NCBI RefSeq assembly: GCF_047123305.1
Contig: NZ_CP138918.1
Location: 124,001 to 188,000 of the forward strand
Reading direction: 5' to 3'
Source of the DNA: Thalassobius sp047123305
GTDB taxonomy: Bacteria; Pseudomonadota; Alphaproteobacteria; Rhodobacterales; Rhodobacteraceae
DNA: 64,000 nucleotides
The first letter of the stretch is position 1. Every line of letters starts with the position of its first letter. Below the pieces are notes generated by a model, which saw only the letters and a program-made list of their open reading frames with translations, was not told where the DNA came from and did not search any database. The translations under genes and the position numbers were made by a program. Shown in pieces: positions 1 through 6,953 of the stretch.

Positions 1-207
1 GTCTGGCATGTTGCCGAAAACGGCCAGACCAAAGGACCATTTTCCAAAGCGCAGATGGGCCGGATGGCGCAGACGGGCGACCTCAGTCGCGAAAGTCTGG
101 TTTGGACGCCGGGTCAGGATGGCTGGAAACAGGCCGAGGACGTGGCCGAGCTGGCGCAGCTGTTTACCGTTATGCCGCCGCCCCCACCGCCGCCGCCGGC
201 TGGCTAA
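1..207 (+). CDS. C-terminal end of a GYF_2-domain protein (partial, 5' cut by window)
   Basis: Frame 1 is open from the first base and encodes 68 residues ending at TAA 205-207. The visible part begins WHVAENGQ, continues with KGPF, and has the GW...A pattern typical of the GYF_2 domain, followed by a run of eight prolines and PAG at the very C-terminus. In Rhodobacterales this domain commonly ends an SPFH-domain 'virion core' type protein encoded next to a zinc-ribbon membrane protein like the one at 3094-4200; that assignment of the missing N-terminus is inference. A bidirectional terminator follows about 25 bases after the stop. Confidence 0.6.
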   Translation, partial: VWHVAENGQTKGPFSKAQMGRMAQTGDLSRESLVWTPGQDGWKQAEDVAELAQLFTVMPPPPPPPPAG

Positions 208-232
208 TCTGAAAGGCATTCTAACATAAAAG

Positions 233-256
233 AGGCGCCCCGCGGGGCGCCTTTAG
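233..256. terminator. Bidirectional rho-independent terminator
   Basis: A 9-bp perfect stem (AGGCGCCCC / GGGGCGCCT) with a 2-base loop has TTTAG on the plus side and a T-rich flank on the minus side. It lies between the end of the GYF-domain gene (plus) and the end of the first CZB gene (minus), so it can serve both. Confidence 0.75.
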
Positions 257-280
257 TTCAGAGCAGATCGGAAGTGGCGC

Positions 281-658
281 TTAGGCGACTTCCATCTTCC
301 AATGCGACAGCGCCTTGGTCAGAGCGGCGGCAGCATCCGCGTAGTAGCCGGTGGCCAGCTCATCAATGGCGGCGTCGAAGTGGCCGGTTGCGATCAGGGC
401 AGCCACACCACAGGCGGCGTCATGCAGGTCGATGTGCAGCGCGTCTACCTCTTTGGCGCGGGCGTCCATCTGATCGTTTTCTTTCAGGAAAGTGATGAGT
501 TTGCCGAGACCGCACTTCTCAGCGTTTTTGTACAGACGAACCGGCAGGCTGCGGTTCTCTTCGATCGCGGCGGCGCGCAGCTGGTGACCCAGAACGAAGT
601 GAGCAACGATGGCGTTGTTGATGATTTCGCAGGTGTTGGTAACGGTCATCTGGGTCAT
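281..658 (-). CDS. Stand-alone CZB-domain-like (chemoreceptor zinc-binding) protein, copy 1
   Basis: This 125-residue protein is almost entirely one domain. It fits the CZB pattern: H-x-x-L (HFVL) near residue 20, 25 residues, C-x-L-G-x-L (CGLGKL), 20 residues, and H-x3-H (HIDLH). CZB domains bind one zinc through three His and one Cys and are usually fused to chemoreceptors or diguanylate cyclases, where the Cys-Zn centre responds to zinc or hypochlorous acid. Here there is no partner domain, signal peptide or membrane segment, so a soluble cytosolic protein is expected. The start is supported by a purine-rich tract (GAGAAAGAGACAG) just upstream. Copy 2 is its close paralog: the last 30 residues are nearly identical (ALTKALSHWKMEVA). 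Family assignment rests on motif spacing and not on a search. Confidence 0.65.
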   Translation of the reverse strand: MTQMTVTNTCEIINNAIVAHFVLGHQLRAAAIEENRSLPVRLYKNAEKCGLGKLITFLKENDQMDARAKEVDALHIDLHDAACGVAALIATGHFDAAIDELATGYYADAAAALTKALSHWKMEVA

Positions 659-731
659 GGGTCTGTCTCTTTCTCGTTGGTCGCTTATGCGATTGTCTGC
701 TCTGTGTCTCTACAAACGGTAATACCCTCCC

Positions 732-800
732 CCAAATTCGAAATCATTCTCTATAAAGTATGGCTTACAGTCTCGATGGTCCTAAGCGGCCTAGGACCAT
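732..800 (-). promoter_or_regulatory. Promoter region of CZB copy 1: ATACTTT box and 9-bp palindrome
   Basis: Reading toward the gene, a perfect inverted repeat ATGGTCCTA-N7-TAGGACCAT (776-800) lies upstream of an ATACTTT box (complement at 755-761). Centre-to-centre distance is 30 bp, the same as in copy 2. The palindrome is a likely site for a dimeric regulator; which one is unknown. The box could be part of a -10 element (placing the palindrome near -40) or of a -35 element. Confidence 0.5.
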
Positions 801-885
801 AGCGCGGTGACAGAGAGTATTTTAACCGGAAGGGTGCAAAAACAGGGTGTCAAAGCGCCGCCACCCCCCTCTCGGAGGGATATAT

Positions 886-897
886 GGGGTATACCCC
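886..897. repeat. 12-bp perfect palindrome GGGGTATACCCC
   Basis: A self-complementary 12-mer lies in the 292-bp region between the palindromic promoter of CZB copy 1 and the end of copy 2. No gene or terminator explains it; a regulator site is possible but unproven. The rest of 801-1043 shows nothing recognisable. Confidence 0.3.
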
Positions 898-1043
898 CAT
901 GACTCGTTTTAGCTTTCAAATGACGGGAAATTGGGGGGCTTTGCGCCGCGCATCCCCGATTTCTGGACCTGTGGAGGTCAAAACCTATCCTTCGGAGTGT
1001 CCCGTAGATGCGCCAGCCCAGATCCCACAAGGGAAGCGGCATG

Positions 1044-1066
1044 AAAAAAGGCGCCCTGGGGCGCCT
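1044..1066 (-). terminator. Rho-independent terminator of CZB copy 2
   Basis: On the minus strand an 8-bp stem AGGCGCCC / GGGCGCCT with a 2-base loop is followed by six T residues, about 30 bases after the copy 2 stop codon. Confidence 0.8.
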
Positions 1067-1094
1067 TCATCATGAGAGCCGAGGAGAGCAGGTG

Positions 1095-1472
1095 TTAGGC
1101 AACTTCCATTTTCCAGTGCGACAGCGCCTTGGTCAGGGCTGCAGCAGCTTCGGCGTAGTAGCCGGTCGACAGCTCATCGATGGCCTCATCAAAGTGACCA
1201 GTGGCGATCAGGGCAGCCACTCCACAGGCCGCGTCGTGCAGATCGATGTGCAGACCATCAACCTGTTTGGCGCGTTCATCCATCTGGTCGTTTTCCTTCA
1301 GGAAAGCGATCAGTTTGCCCAGACCACATTTCTGCGAGTTCTTGTAGGCCCGTACCGGCAGGCCGCGGTTCTCTTCGTAAGCGGCAGCGCGCAGCTGATG
1401 GCCCAGAACAAAATGCGCAACGATTGCGTTGTTGATGATCTCGCAGGTGTTGGTAACAGTCTTATGGGCCAT
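1095..1472 (-). CDS. Stand-alone CZB-domain-like protein, copy 2
   Basis: This 125-residue close paralog of copy 1 has the same CZB-type ligand set: HFVL near residue 20, CGLGKL in the middle, HIDLH near residue 75. Differences from copy 1 are mostly conservative and scattered (for example AYEENRG for AIEENRS), pointing to a tandem duplication that is old enough to have diverged but is still under constraint. It is monocistronic, with its own promoter palindrome upstream and terminator downstream. The start has a GAGAGAGACCCGAC leader. A role in zinc or redox sensing or buffering is inference from the family; no chemoreceptor or cyclase domain is fused to it. Confidence 0.65.
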   Translation of the reverse strand: MAHKTVTNTCEIINNAIVAHFVLGHQLRAAAYEENRGLPVRAYKNSQKCGLGKLIAFLKENDQMDERAKQVDGLHIDLHDAACGVAALIATGHFDEAIDELSTGYYAEAAAALTKALSHWKMEVA

Positions 1473-1543
1473 GTCGGGTCTCTCTCGGTTAATCGCTGAT
1501 GCGAAGGTCTGCTCTCTTTAACTACAAACGACTATACCGACCC

Positions 1544-1620
1544 CCATTTTAGGGTGCAGTCTCTAAAAAGTATGGGTCGCACTCTCGTTGGTCCTAGTGG
1601 CACTAGGACTATGGTCCTAG
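1544..1620 (-). promoter_or_regulatory. Promoter region of CZB copy 2: ATACTTT box and palindrome
   Basis: The inverted repeat GTCCTAGTG-G-CACTAGGAC (1591-1609) is followed at 1611-1620 by a further half site (ATGGTCCTAG). The ATACTTT box complement is at 1567-1573. The spacing between the palindrome and box centres is 30 bp, matching copy 1, and the bases between them are also similar, so both copies probably answer to one regulator. Confidence 0.5.
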
Positions 1621-1795
1621 TTTTGCGACCTACACCCTGTCATCTGCGTGTATCTCACTGGAAAACAGCAGGAATCATGCCAATCCTGCCGCATCACTGG
1701 TGATTTGCGCTGATCTTAGGGACGGATCGAAATGTGGCGGCTTTGTGTCAAAAGCGGGGATTTGTCGGGACAGAGGCCCGATGTGCAAACAACGC

Positions 1796-1826
1796 AAAAG
1801 GCGACAGGCTTGCGCCCATCGCCTTT
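1796..1826 (-). terminator. Rho-independent terminator of CZB copy 3
   Basis: An 8-bp stem AAAGGCGA / TCGCCTTT with a 14-base loop ends in TTTT on the minus strand, about 45 bases past the copy 3 stop. The long loop makes it weaker than its neighbours. Confidence 0.55.
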
Positions 1827-1868
1827 GTTCACATTTACCAAGATCACTGGTTAAGAAATCAAACGGCG

Positions 1869-2291
1869 TCAGGACGCCGCGACCAGCATTTTCATTTTCC
1901 ACTGAACCACCTCACGGGTCAGCGCTGCGCTGACCTGCGGGTAGCCGCCGGTCGCCAGCGACGAAAGCGCCTGATCATAGTGGCCATCCACAATCATTTC
2001 CGCCACGGCGCCTGCTGCGCGGTGAAACTGGGCGTGCAGGTGTTCGACTGTTTGAGCCTCTGCACTGTGGCGGATGCTGGGGGGCAGCTGATGCAGCCAA
2101 CGGCCAAAGGCGCAGCAATCGTCACGACAGATACGGGAAATCGGCAGGTCACGTTTCTGGTAAACAGCGGCAGCGCGCAGCTCACGCTTCCAGAGACAAT
2201 GATCGTTCAGCGCTTTGGTGAGGTCTTGCGCCATGTCGCGGGCCTTGTGGCGGGTCTTATGACGGGCGCGGGCTGCTTGCGTGTCGATCAT
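1869..2291 (-). CDS. Stand-alone CZB-domain protein, copy 3
   Basis: This 140-residue protein is the best match to the CZB pattern among the four copies: HCLW, 25 residues, CAFGRW, 20 residues, HAQFH. The Trp residues at both consensus positions are present, unlike in copies 1 and 2. The ATG at 2291 was chosen because GGAGG lies five bases upstream; the frame is open further 5' to 2408, but that extension has no good ribosome site and reads like noncoding sequence. The N-terminus (RARHKTRHKARD) is basic, and the C-terminus keeps the ALTREVVQWKMKM helix shared with the other copies. Zinc binding is expected from the motif; partner and pathway are unknown. Confidence 0.7.
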   Translation of the reverse strand: MIDTQAARARHKTRHKARDMAQDLTKALNDHCLWKRELRAAAVYQKRDLPISRICRDDCCAFGRWLHQLPPSIRHSAEAQTVEHLHAQFHRAAGAVAEMIVDGHYDQALSSLATGGYPQVSAALTREVVQWKMKMLVAAS

Positions 2292-2406
2292 CGGGGCCTC
2301 CGGCATCACAGGTCTTTTGCCTGCGCTTGTCTGCTTCACATGTTCAGTTCCAGGTGCGTTCAGACATACCAACGGCGCAGGCGAGTAACTTTTTAGGAGA
2401 ATTTTC

Positions 2407-2439
2407 AAAAAAGTTTAGGCAGATCCCATTCAAAAGTAT
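2407..2439 (-). promoter_or_regulatory. Two-box promoter of CZB copy 3
   Basis: On the minus strand ATACTTT (complement at 2433-2439) and AAACTTTTTT (complement 2407-2416) are spaced exactly 23 bp apart, box start to box start. The same pair with the same spacing precedes copy 4. The distance fits a -35/-10 pair, although the hexamers do not match the housekeeping consensus. Confidence 0.4.
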
Positions 2440-2465
2440 GTATTCACGCAAATCCCGCAAAATAG

Positions 2466-2497
2466 AAAAAGGGCGACCTGTCCCCACAGATCGCCCT
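2466..2497 (-). terminator. Rho-independent terminator of CZB copy 4
   Basis: A 7-bp stem AGGGCGA / TCGCCCT, extended by partial pairing around the loop, is followed by TTTTT on the minus strand, about 35 bases past the copy 4 stop. Confidence 0.75.
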
Positions 2498-2531
2498 GCC
2501 CCGGTCCCATCGGGGAAAGTCAGAGAGGGTC

Positions 2532-2954
2532 TTAGGCCGCCATATCGCGCACCTGCCAGCGCACCAGCGCCTGGTTGAGGGCTGCGCTGATCTGCGGGAA
2601 GGCCCCGGTTGAAAGTGCCGCACGGGCCTCTTCGTGTTTACCTTGTTTGACCAGCAGCGCCACATCCCCAGCCATCGCGTGCAGATCCGCGTGCAGGCGG
2701 CTGACCTCGGCCATCCGCTCGGTGCTGCGCACATCCTTGGGCAGCGCCATCAGGAACTGGCCAAAGGCGCTGATCTCGCTCATCCGCAGCTCGGCGGCGG
2801 CCATGGCTGTGTTTTTATTCGCCACAGCTTCGATCAACTGCTGCTTCCACGCCCCATGCGCCTTCAGCGCGGCTGCAAGGCTCACTTGCAGGTTGGCGGT
2901 CATGCCAATGCTCTGCTGCGGGCTCTTGGCGGGGGTCATGGGGATCACAGTCAT
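2532..2954 (-). CDS. CZB-like protein, copy 4, lacking the zinc-ligand cysteine
   Basis: This 140-residue protein aligns along its length with copy 3: HGAW, 25 residues, SAFGQF, 20 residues, HADLH. All spacings and the three histidines of the CZB pattern are kept, but the cysteine is replaced by serine (SAFGQF where copy 3 has CAFGRW). Loss of the thiolate would weaken zinc binding or remove its redox response. The start at 2954 follows an AAAGAGGAACGAGAG leader; the frame is open 16 codons further upstream. The frame is intact and the C-terminal helix is conserved, so this looks like a functional variant, not a pseudogene. Confidence 0.6.
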   Translation of the reverse strand: MTVIPMTPAKSPQQSIGMTANLQVSLAAALKAHGAWKQQLIEAVANKNTAMAAAELRMSEISAFGQFLMALPKDVRSTERMAEVSRLHADLHAMAGDVALLVKQGKHEEARAALSTGAFPQISAALNQALVRWQVRDMAA

Positions 2955-3046
2955 CTCTCGTTCCTCTTTCGCATTCGCGTTTGGCTGTTTGTATAGCGAC
3001 AAAAATCAAAACGGCGTAAGGGCTACCCTTTTTAGCAAAAAAATGG

Positions 3047-3079
3047 AAAAAAGTTTGGGTTGCATACATTCCAAAGTAT
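3047..3079 (-). promoter_or_regulatory. Two-box promoter of CZB copy 4
   Basis: The minus strand shows ATACTTT (complement 3073-3079) and AAACTTTTTT (complement 3047-3056), 23 bp apart as in copy 3, with GAATG after the first box in both. The region also abuts the start of the divergent zinc-ribbon gene at 3094. Confidence 0.4.
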
Positions 3080-3093
3080 AGGCCCCGGTCCCG

Positions 3094-4200
3094 ATGAGCG
3101 AAAATTCCCTTTCAGAACATAGATTTCCCTGTGATCAATGCGGCGCGGATTTTCGTTTTGATCCGCAAAACAGCCAGCTGATCTGTGACCATTGCGGCAA
3201 CAAAGGCGAAATGACTCAGGCGGGTCCCTGGGAAGGCGGCCTGAAAGAACTGGATTTTCAGGCGGCGCTTGCCGATCTGCTGCCCAGTCAGGAGATCGAG
3301 GAAACCAAAGTCACCAAATGTGACAGCTGCGGTGCGCAGGTCGAGATGGACGAGGCGACCCATGCCGCGGAATGTCCGTTCTGTGCCACCCCTGTTGTGA
3401 CCGGTACAGGCACCCATCGCCATATCAAACCCAAAGGCGTGCTGCCCTTTGCGTTGGAAGAAAAGCAGGCCCGCGATGCGATGACCGCGTGGCTGGGCAA
3501 GCTGTGGTTTGCCCCCAACGGTTTGCAGGCATACGCCCGCAAAGGCCGCCGGATGGAGGGGATCTATGTTCCCTACTGGACCTTTGATGCAGATACCAAA
3601 AGCAAATACGTCGGCCAGCGCGGCACCGTTTACTATGAGACCCGCACCGTCATGCGCGACGGGGAGGCGAAACAGGAACAGGTGCAAAAGGTGCGCTGGA
3701 CCCCCGCGGCAGGGCGGGTGAAACGGTTCTTTGACGATGTGTTGGTACTGGCCTCCAAAGCGCTGCCGAAGAAATACACTGATGCGCTGGAACCTTGGGA
3801 TCTGGCCGCGATGGAACCTTACGCGCCGGAATTCCTCGCCGGTTTTCGGGCCGAGGCCTACACGGTTGAACTGGACGAAGGCTTCGATCAGGCCCGCGCC
3901 CATATGGACCGCGTGATTGAACGGGACGTGCGGTTTGACATCGGCGGCGATCGCCAGCGGGTGCATAAGATCGACACCGAAGTGAAGGATGTGACTTTCA
4001 AACATGTGCTGCTGCCGGTCTGGATGGCGGCCTACAAATATCGTGGTAAAAGCTACCGGTTTGTGGTGAACGGCCGCACAGGTCGGGTGCAGGGCGAACG
4101 GCCCTGGTCGGCGTGGAAGATCACCATTGCCGTCCTCATCGTCCTGATTGTCGCTGGCGCCATCGGATATGGCATCGCCCTCAGCGAAGGGGCGGTGTGA
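3094..4200 (+). CDS. Membrane-anchored zinc-ribbon protein (TFIIB-type zinc ribbons)
   Basis: This 368-residue protein has two zinc ribbons at its N-terminus: CDQC (13-16) with CDHC (31-34), and CDSC (76-79) with CPFC (94-97). A long soluble region follows (about 110-335), with conserved-looking aromatic patches such as YVPYWTFDADT, and then one C-terminal transmembrane helix (about 343-363). Homologues are often labelled 'primosomal protein N-prime-like' because of the ribbons; nothing here resembles a helicase, so that name is avoided. In related genomes it tends to sit with an SPFH/GYF protein, here represented by the fragment at 1-207; the four CZB genes lie between them. Its function is unknown. 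The next gene overlaps its stop by one base (TGATG), suggesting co-translation. Confidence 0.7.
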   Translation: MSENSLSEHRFPCDQCGADFRFDPQNSQLICDHCGNKGEMTQAGPWEGGLKELDFQAALADLLPSQEIEETKVTKCDSCGAQVEMDEATHAAECPFCATPVVTGTGTHRHIKPKGVLPFALEEKQARDAMTAWLGKLWFAPNGLQAYARKGRRMEGIYVPYWTFDADTKSKYVGQRGTVYYETRTVMRDGEAKQEQVQKVRWTPAAGRVKRFFDDVLVLASKALPKKYTDALEPWDLAAMEPYAPEFLAGFRAEAYTVELDEGFDQARAHMDRVIERDVRFDIGGDRQRVHKIDTEVKDVTFKHVLLPVWMAAYKYRGKSYRFVVNGRTGRVQGERPWSAWKITIAVLIVLIVAGAIGYGIALSEGAV

Positions 4201-4871
4201 TGTCAGAGATCACCAGCCTAGAGGCCGTTCTGGCCCGCCGTCACAGCTGTCGCGGTTTTCGGGCAGATCCCGTGCCGCAGGAGGTGATAGAACGGATTGT
4301 GCGCGCCGCGGGTCGGGTGCCCAGCTGGTGCAACGCCCAGCCGTGGCAGATTATGATCACCCAACCTGCTGTGATAGAGGCGTTTCGGGAAAAGCTGTCA
4401 GCCCATGCGCTGACAAATCCGCCAACCCCCGATATGGATTGGCCACGCCAATATACCGGCGTCTACAAAGACCGCCGCCGCGCCTGTGGCTGGCAGCTCT
4501 ACGAGGCGGTGGGCGTCGAAAAAGGCGACCGTGTGGGATCTGCCAAACAATCGGCTGAGAACTTCCGCCTGTTTGGCGCGCCGCATGTGGCGATTGTCAC
4601 CTCGGAACGGGATCTTGGCCCCTATGGCGCGATGGACTGCGGCGGATTCATCACCGCCTTCACGCTTGCGGCCGAGGCGCTTGGCGTTGCCTCCATTCCG
4701 CAGGCCGCCGTGGCCGCCTACGCGCCAATGATCCGAGACCATTTCAAGGTGCCGGAGAACCGGATGATCCTTTGCGCGATTTCTTTTGGCTATGAAGATA
4801 GCGATCACCCCGCCAACGGGTTCCGCACAGAACGTGCCCCCTTGGACGAGGTGATCGAGTGGCGGGACTGA
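4200..4871 (+). CDS. Nitroreductase family protein
   Basis: This 223-residue protein has the start of a nitroreductase domain (RRHSCRGFRADPVP, then RVPSWCNAQPWQ), where the RR and the NxQPW segment contact FMN and NAD(P)H in the family. The C-terminal third has the usual GVASIPQAA and ICAISFGYED segments. These enzymes are FMN-dependent dimers that reduce nitroaromatics, quinones or unsaturated carbonyls; the substrate cannot be told from sequence. The start overlaps the stop of the zinc-ribbon gene (TGATG), so it is probably translated from the same mRNA. Confidence 0.85.
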   Translation: MSEITSLEAVLARRHSCRGFRADPVPQEVIERIVRAAGRVPSWCNAQPWQIMITQPAVIEAFREKLSAHALTNPPTPDMDWPRQYTGVYKDRRRACGWQLYEAVGVEKGDRVGSAKQSAENFRLFGAPHVAIVTSERDLGPYGAMDCGGFITAFTLAAEALGVASIPQAAVAAYAPMIRDHFKVPENRMILCAISFGYEDSDHPANGFRTERAPLDEVIEWRD

Positions 4872-4996
4872 CCCCTCGGTCCCGTCAGAAATAACTTACC
4901 CCATTCGTCGCCCGCTGACCTTGATCCGCCTCAAATCGACTTGCGTTCGGGCGGCCAAATCCGGTCAATGGCACCACAGAATAAAGGAGCCTCCCC

Positions 4997-5434
4997 ATGC
5001 GTGCGTTGTTGCAACGGATTTCCCATGCCTCAGTCACTGTTGACGAAGCAAAGATCGGCCAGTCAGGTCCCGGTCTGCTGATCCTGATCTGCGCCATGCA
5101 GGGCGACAGTGAGGCCCAAGCCGACCAACTGGCCGCCAAGATCGCCAAGCTGCGGATTTTCAAAGATGACACGGGCAAGATGAACAAATCGGTGAAGGAC
5201 ATTGGGGGCTCTGCCCTTGTGGTGTCGCAGTTCACCCTGGCCGCCGATACCTCGCGTGGCAATCGGCCGGGGTTTTCGGCAGCGGCGGCACCGGCGGATG
5301 GCAAGGCCCTATATGAATATTTCGCCGCCAAACTGGCCGAACAGGGTATGCCGGTGGAAACCGGTGAGTTCGGCGCCGACATGAAGGTAGAGCTGCTGAA
5401 CGACGGTCCTGTGACGATCTGGATGGAAGCCTGA
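4997..5434 (+). CDS. dtd: D-aminoacyl-tRNA deacylase
   Basis: This 145-residue protein is full length for the family. It has the signature SQFTL (active-site segment, residues 74-78) and the C-terminal NDGPVT motif (family NxGPVT, the cross-subunit Gly-cisPro loop). Dtd is a cytosolic homodimer that hydrolyses D-amino acids, and glycine mischarged on tRNA-Ala, from tRNA. The start has AAAGGAG eight bases upstream. It stands alone between the nitroreductase and the sigma factor. Confidence 0.95.
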   Translation: MRALLQRISHASVTVDEAKIGQSGPGLLILICAMQGDSEAQADQLAAKIAKLRIFKDDTGKMNKSVKDIGGSALVVSQFTLAADTSRGNRPGFSAAAAPADGKALYEYFAAKLAEQGMPVETGEFGADMKVELLNDGPVTIWMEA

Positions 5435-5529
5435 GCCGCGCGGCGGAAGTCCCCAAACCTACCCTTCTGAAATCGTCCAAAATGTCGCAGTTTCTTTGAC
5501 TTAGCGGCAATTTGGCGGCATAAGACCGC

Positions 5530-6021
5530 ATGGCGTCCTTAACCCAGATCGAAACCCTCCTGCCGGAACTGCGCGCCTATGCGCGGTCGGTCTCGGACAC
5601 GTCCGATCAAGCGGATGATCTGGTGCAGGACGCCATCGAACGCACCCTGCGCGCCGAAAAGCCGCCGTTGAAGCTGGACGAGCTGCGACCGTGGATGTTT
5701 CGCGTCATTCGCAATCTCAACTTCGACGAATTGCGGAAAAAAAAGGTGCGGCAGGAATATTCCCAGACCCACAGCCGTCTATTGGTTGATCTTGCGCAAG
5801 GCAACGATCACGCAAATGACGTATTGATCCGGATGACCTTCGACCAATTGGCCGCACCCCATCGGGAGGTGTTGTTTCTGGTTGATGTGATGGGAATGAA
5901 ATATGCCGAAGCGGCAGAAGTGATGAATGTTCCGCAGGGAACTGTGATGAGTCGTATCAGCCGGGCGCGCCGCGCCCTGATTGAGGCGATGCGGGCTGAT
6001 CAGAAGGACGTGAGCCAATGA
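5530..6021 (+). CDS. ECF-type RNA polymerase sigma factor
   Basis: This 163-residue protein has region 2 (about 10-75: DQADDLVQDAIERTL, then PWMFRVIRNLNFDELRKKK) and region 4 (about 105-155: PHREVLFLVDVMGMKYAEAAEVMNVPQGTVMSRISRARRAL), with no region 3, which makes it a group IV sigma factor. Its last four bases overlap the start of the anti-sigma gene (ATGA), the usual layout for a sigma and its membrane-bound inhibitor. No regulon can be assigned. The convergent SoxC-like/cytochrome genes and the upstream dtd are neighbours but not obvious targets. Confidence 0.9.
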   Translation: MASLTQIETLLPELRAYARSVSDTSDQADDLVQDAIERTLRAEKPPLKLDELRPWMFRVIRNLNFDELRKKKVRQEYSQTHSRLLVDLAQGNDHANDVLIRMTFDQLAAPHREVLFLVDVMGMKYAEAAEVMNVPQGTVMSRISRARRALIEAMRADQKDVSQ

Positions 6022-6779
6022 TTGACGTAGCAGATCGTGATTGGGAGTTGTTGAACGCCTATGCCGACGGGGAACTGCCCGCAGCGGATGTTGCGGCGTT
6101 CGAAGCACGTCTGGCCGCAGAACCTGCACTGATGGTGGCCCTGGAACAGATCCGCGAAATCTCGGGGGCGTTGACGGGCTACATTCCGGCGGAGCCGCCT
6201 GTTGAGGTGCCGGCCCCAGTTTCTCAACCTGCACCTACGCCAGCCACCGCCAACCGCAACTGGCGGCCCTTGGCGCTGGTGGGTTCTGTTGCATTGGCGG
6301 TGGTGATCACCGGCGCGACGTTGTTCTGGCCCAGCGCCGAACTCAGCCTGTCCGACCATCACGCGGCGTTTCTGGACAACAGTTATAATCTGGAAAATCC
6401 TGTGCAGCCGGCAGCTGCCTTCACCCGGGGCTTTGCCCCCGATCTGGAGCTGGCAAGCCTGTATCTGGTGGATCAGAAACCCCTCGCGGACGGCACCGCG
6501 CTTGCGCATTACACGGGCCGCAACAATTGTCGTCTGACGCTGCTGGCCACACCGGTCAGTGCAATGCCAACCCTGGCGGCGCAGACCGACGGTCCGCAGG
6601 TGCAACAATGGCTGGGCAAAAACACGGGCTACACCATTCTTGCCAGCGGCATGGATGTGCGGCGGTTCAACGCCATCGCGGACTACCTGAAACGGTTGAC
6701 GCTGCAGGGCGATGAAAACGCCGATATGCTGGCAGTGCGGATGGCCACAGATGCCGCTGCCCCCTGCGCCCAGGCCTAA
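6018..6779 (+). CDS. Transmembrane anti-sigma factor
   Basis: This 253-residue protein begins with a short cytoplasmic anti-sigma region (WELLNAYADGELPAADVAAFEARL). A Pro-rich linker follows, then a single transmembrane helix (about 80-102) and a periplasmic domain of about 150 residues. It lacks the HxxxCxxC zinc motif found in many ECF anti-sigma factors. The ATGA overlap with the sigma gene supports a partner-switch pair in which the periplasmic part senses an envelope signal; the signal is unknown. One Cys (in NNCRLTLL) and one near the C-terminus (APCAQA) sit in the periplasmic part and could form a disulfide. Confidence 0.8.
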   Translation: MIDVADRDWELLNAYADGELPAADVAAFEARLAAEPALMVALEQIREISGALTGYIPAEPPVEVPAPVSQPAPTPATANRNWRPLALVGSVALAVVITGATLFWPSAELSLSDHHAAFLDNSYNLENPVQPAAAFTRGFAPDLELASLYLVDQKPLADGTALAHYTGRNNCRLTLLATPVSAMPTLAAQTDGPQVQQWLGKNTGYTILASGMDVRRFNAIADYLKRLTLQGDENADMLAVRMATDAAAPCAQA

Positions 6780-6800
6780 GTCCAATTTCAACAACAAAAA

Positions 6801-6832
6801 GAAGCCCCGAACCACTGGTCCGGGGCTTATTA
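6801..6832. terminator. Terminator between convergent anti-sigma and cytochrome genes
   Basis: An 8-bp stem AAGCCCCG / CGGGGCTT is followed by TATTAATA on the plus strand and preceded by AAAAAG, so it could act in both directions, although the minus-strand gene ends 120 bases away. Confidence 0.65.
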
Positions 6833-6953
6833 ATATTCACAACAAAGGTCCAAATGTCCGGAGCCCTCAGCCGTAACCCCGCGAGACGTGCCGCATCTGC
6901 GGTGCCTCTGGGGAGGAGAGTAGGATCACGACAGACCCCGGACTATGGCAAGG

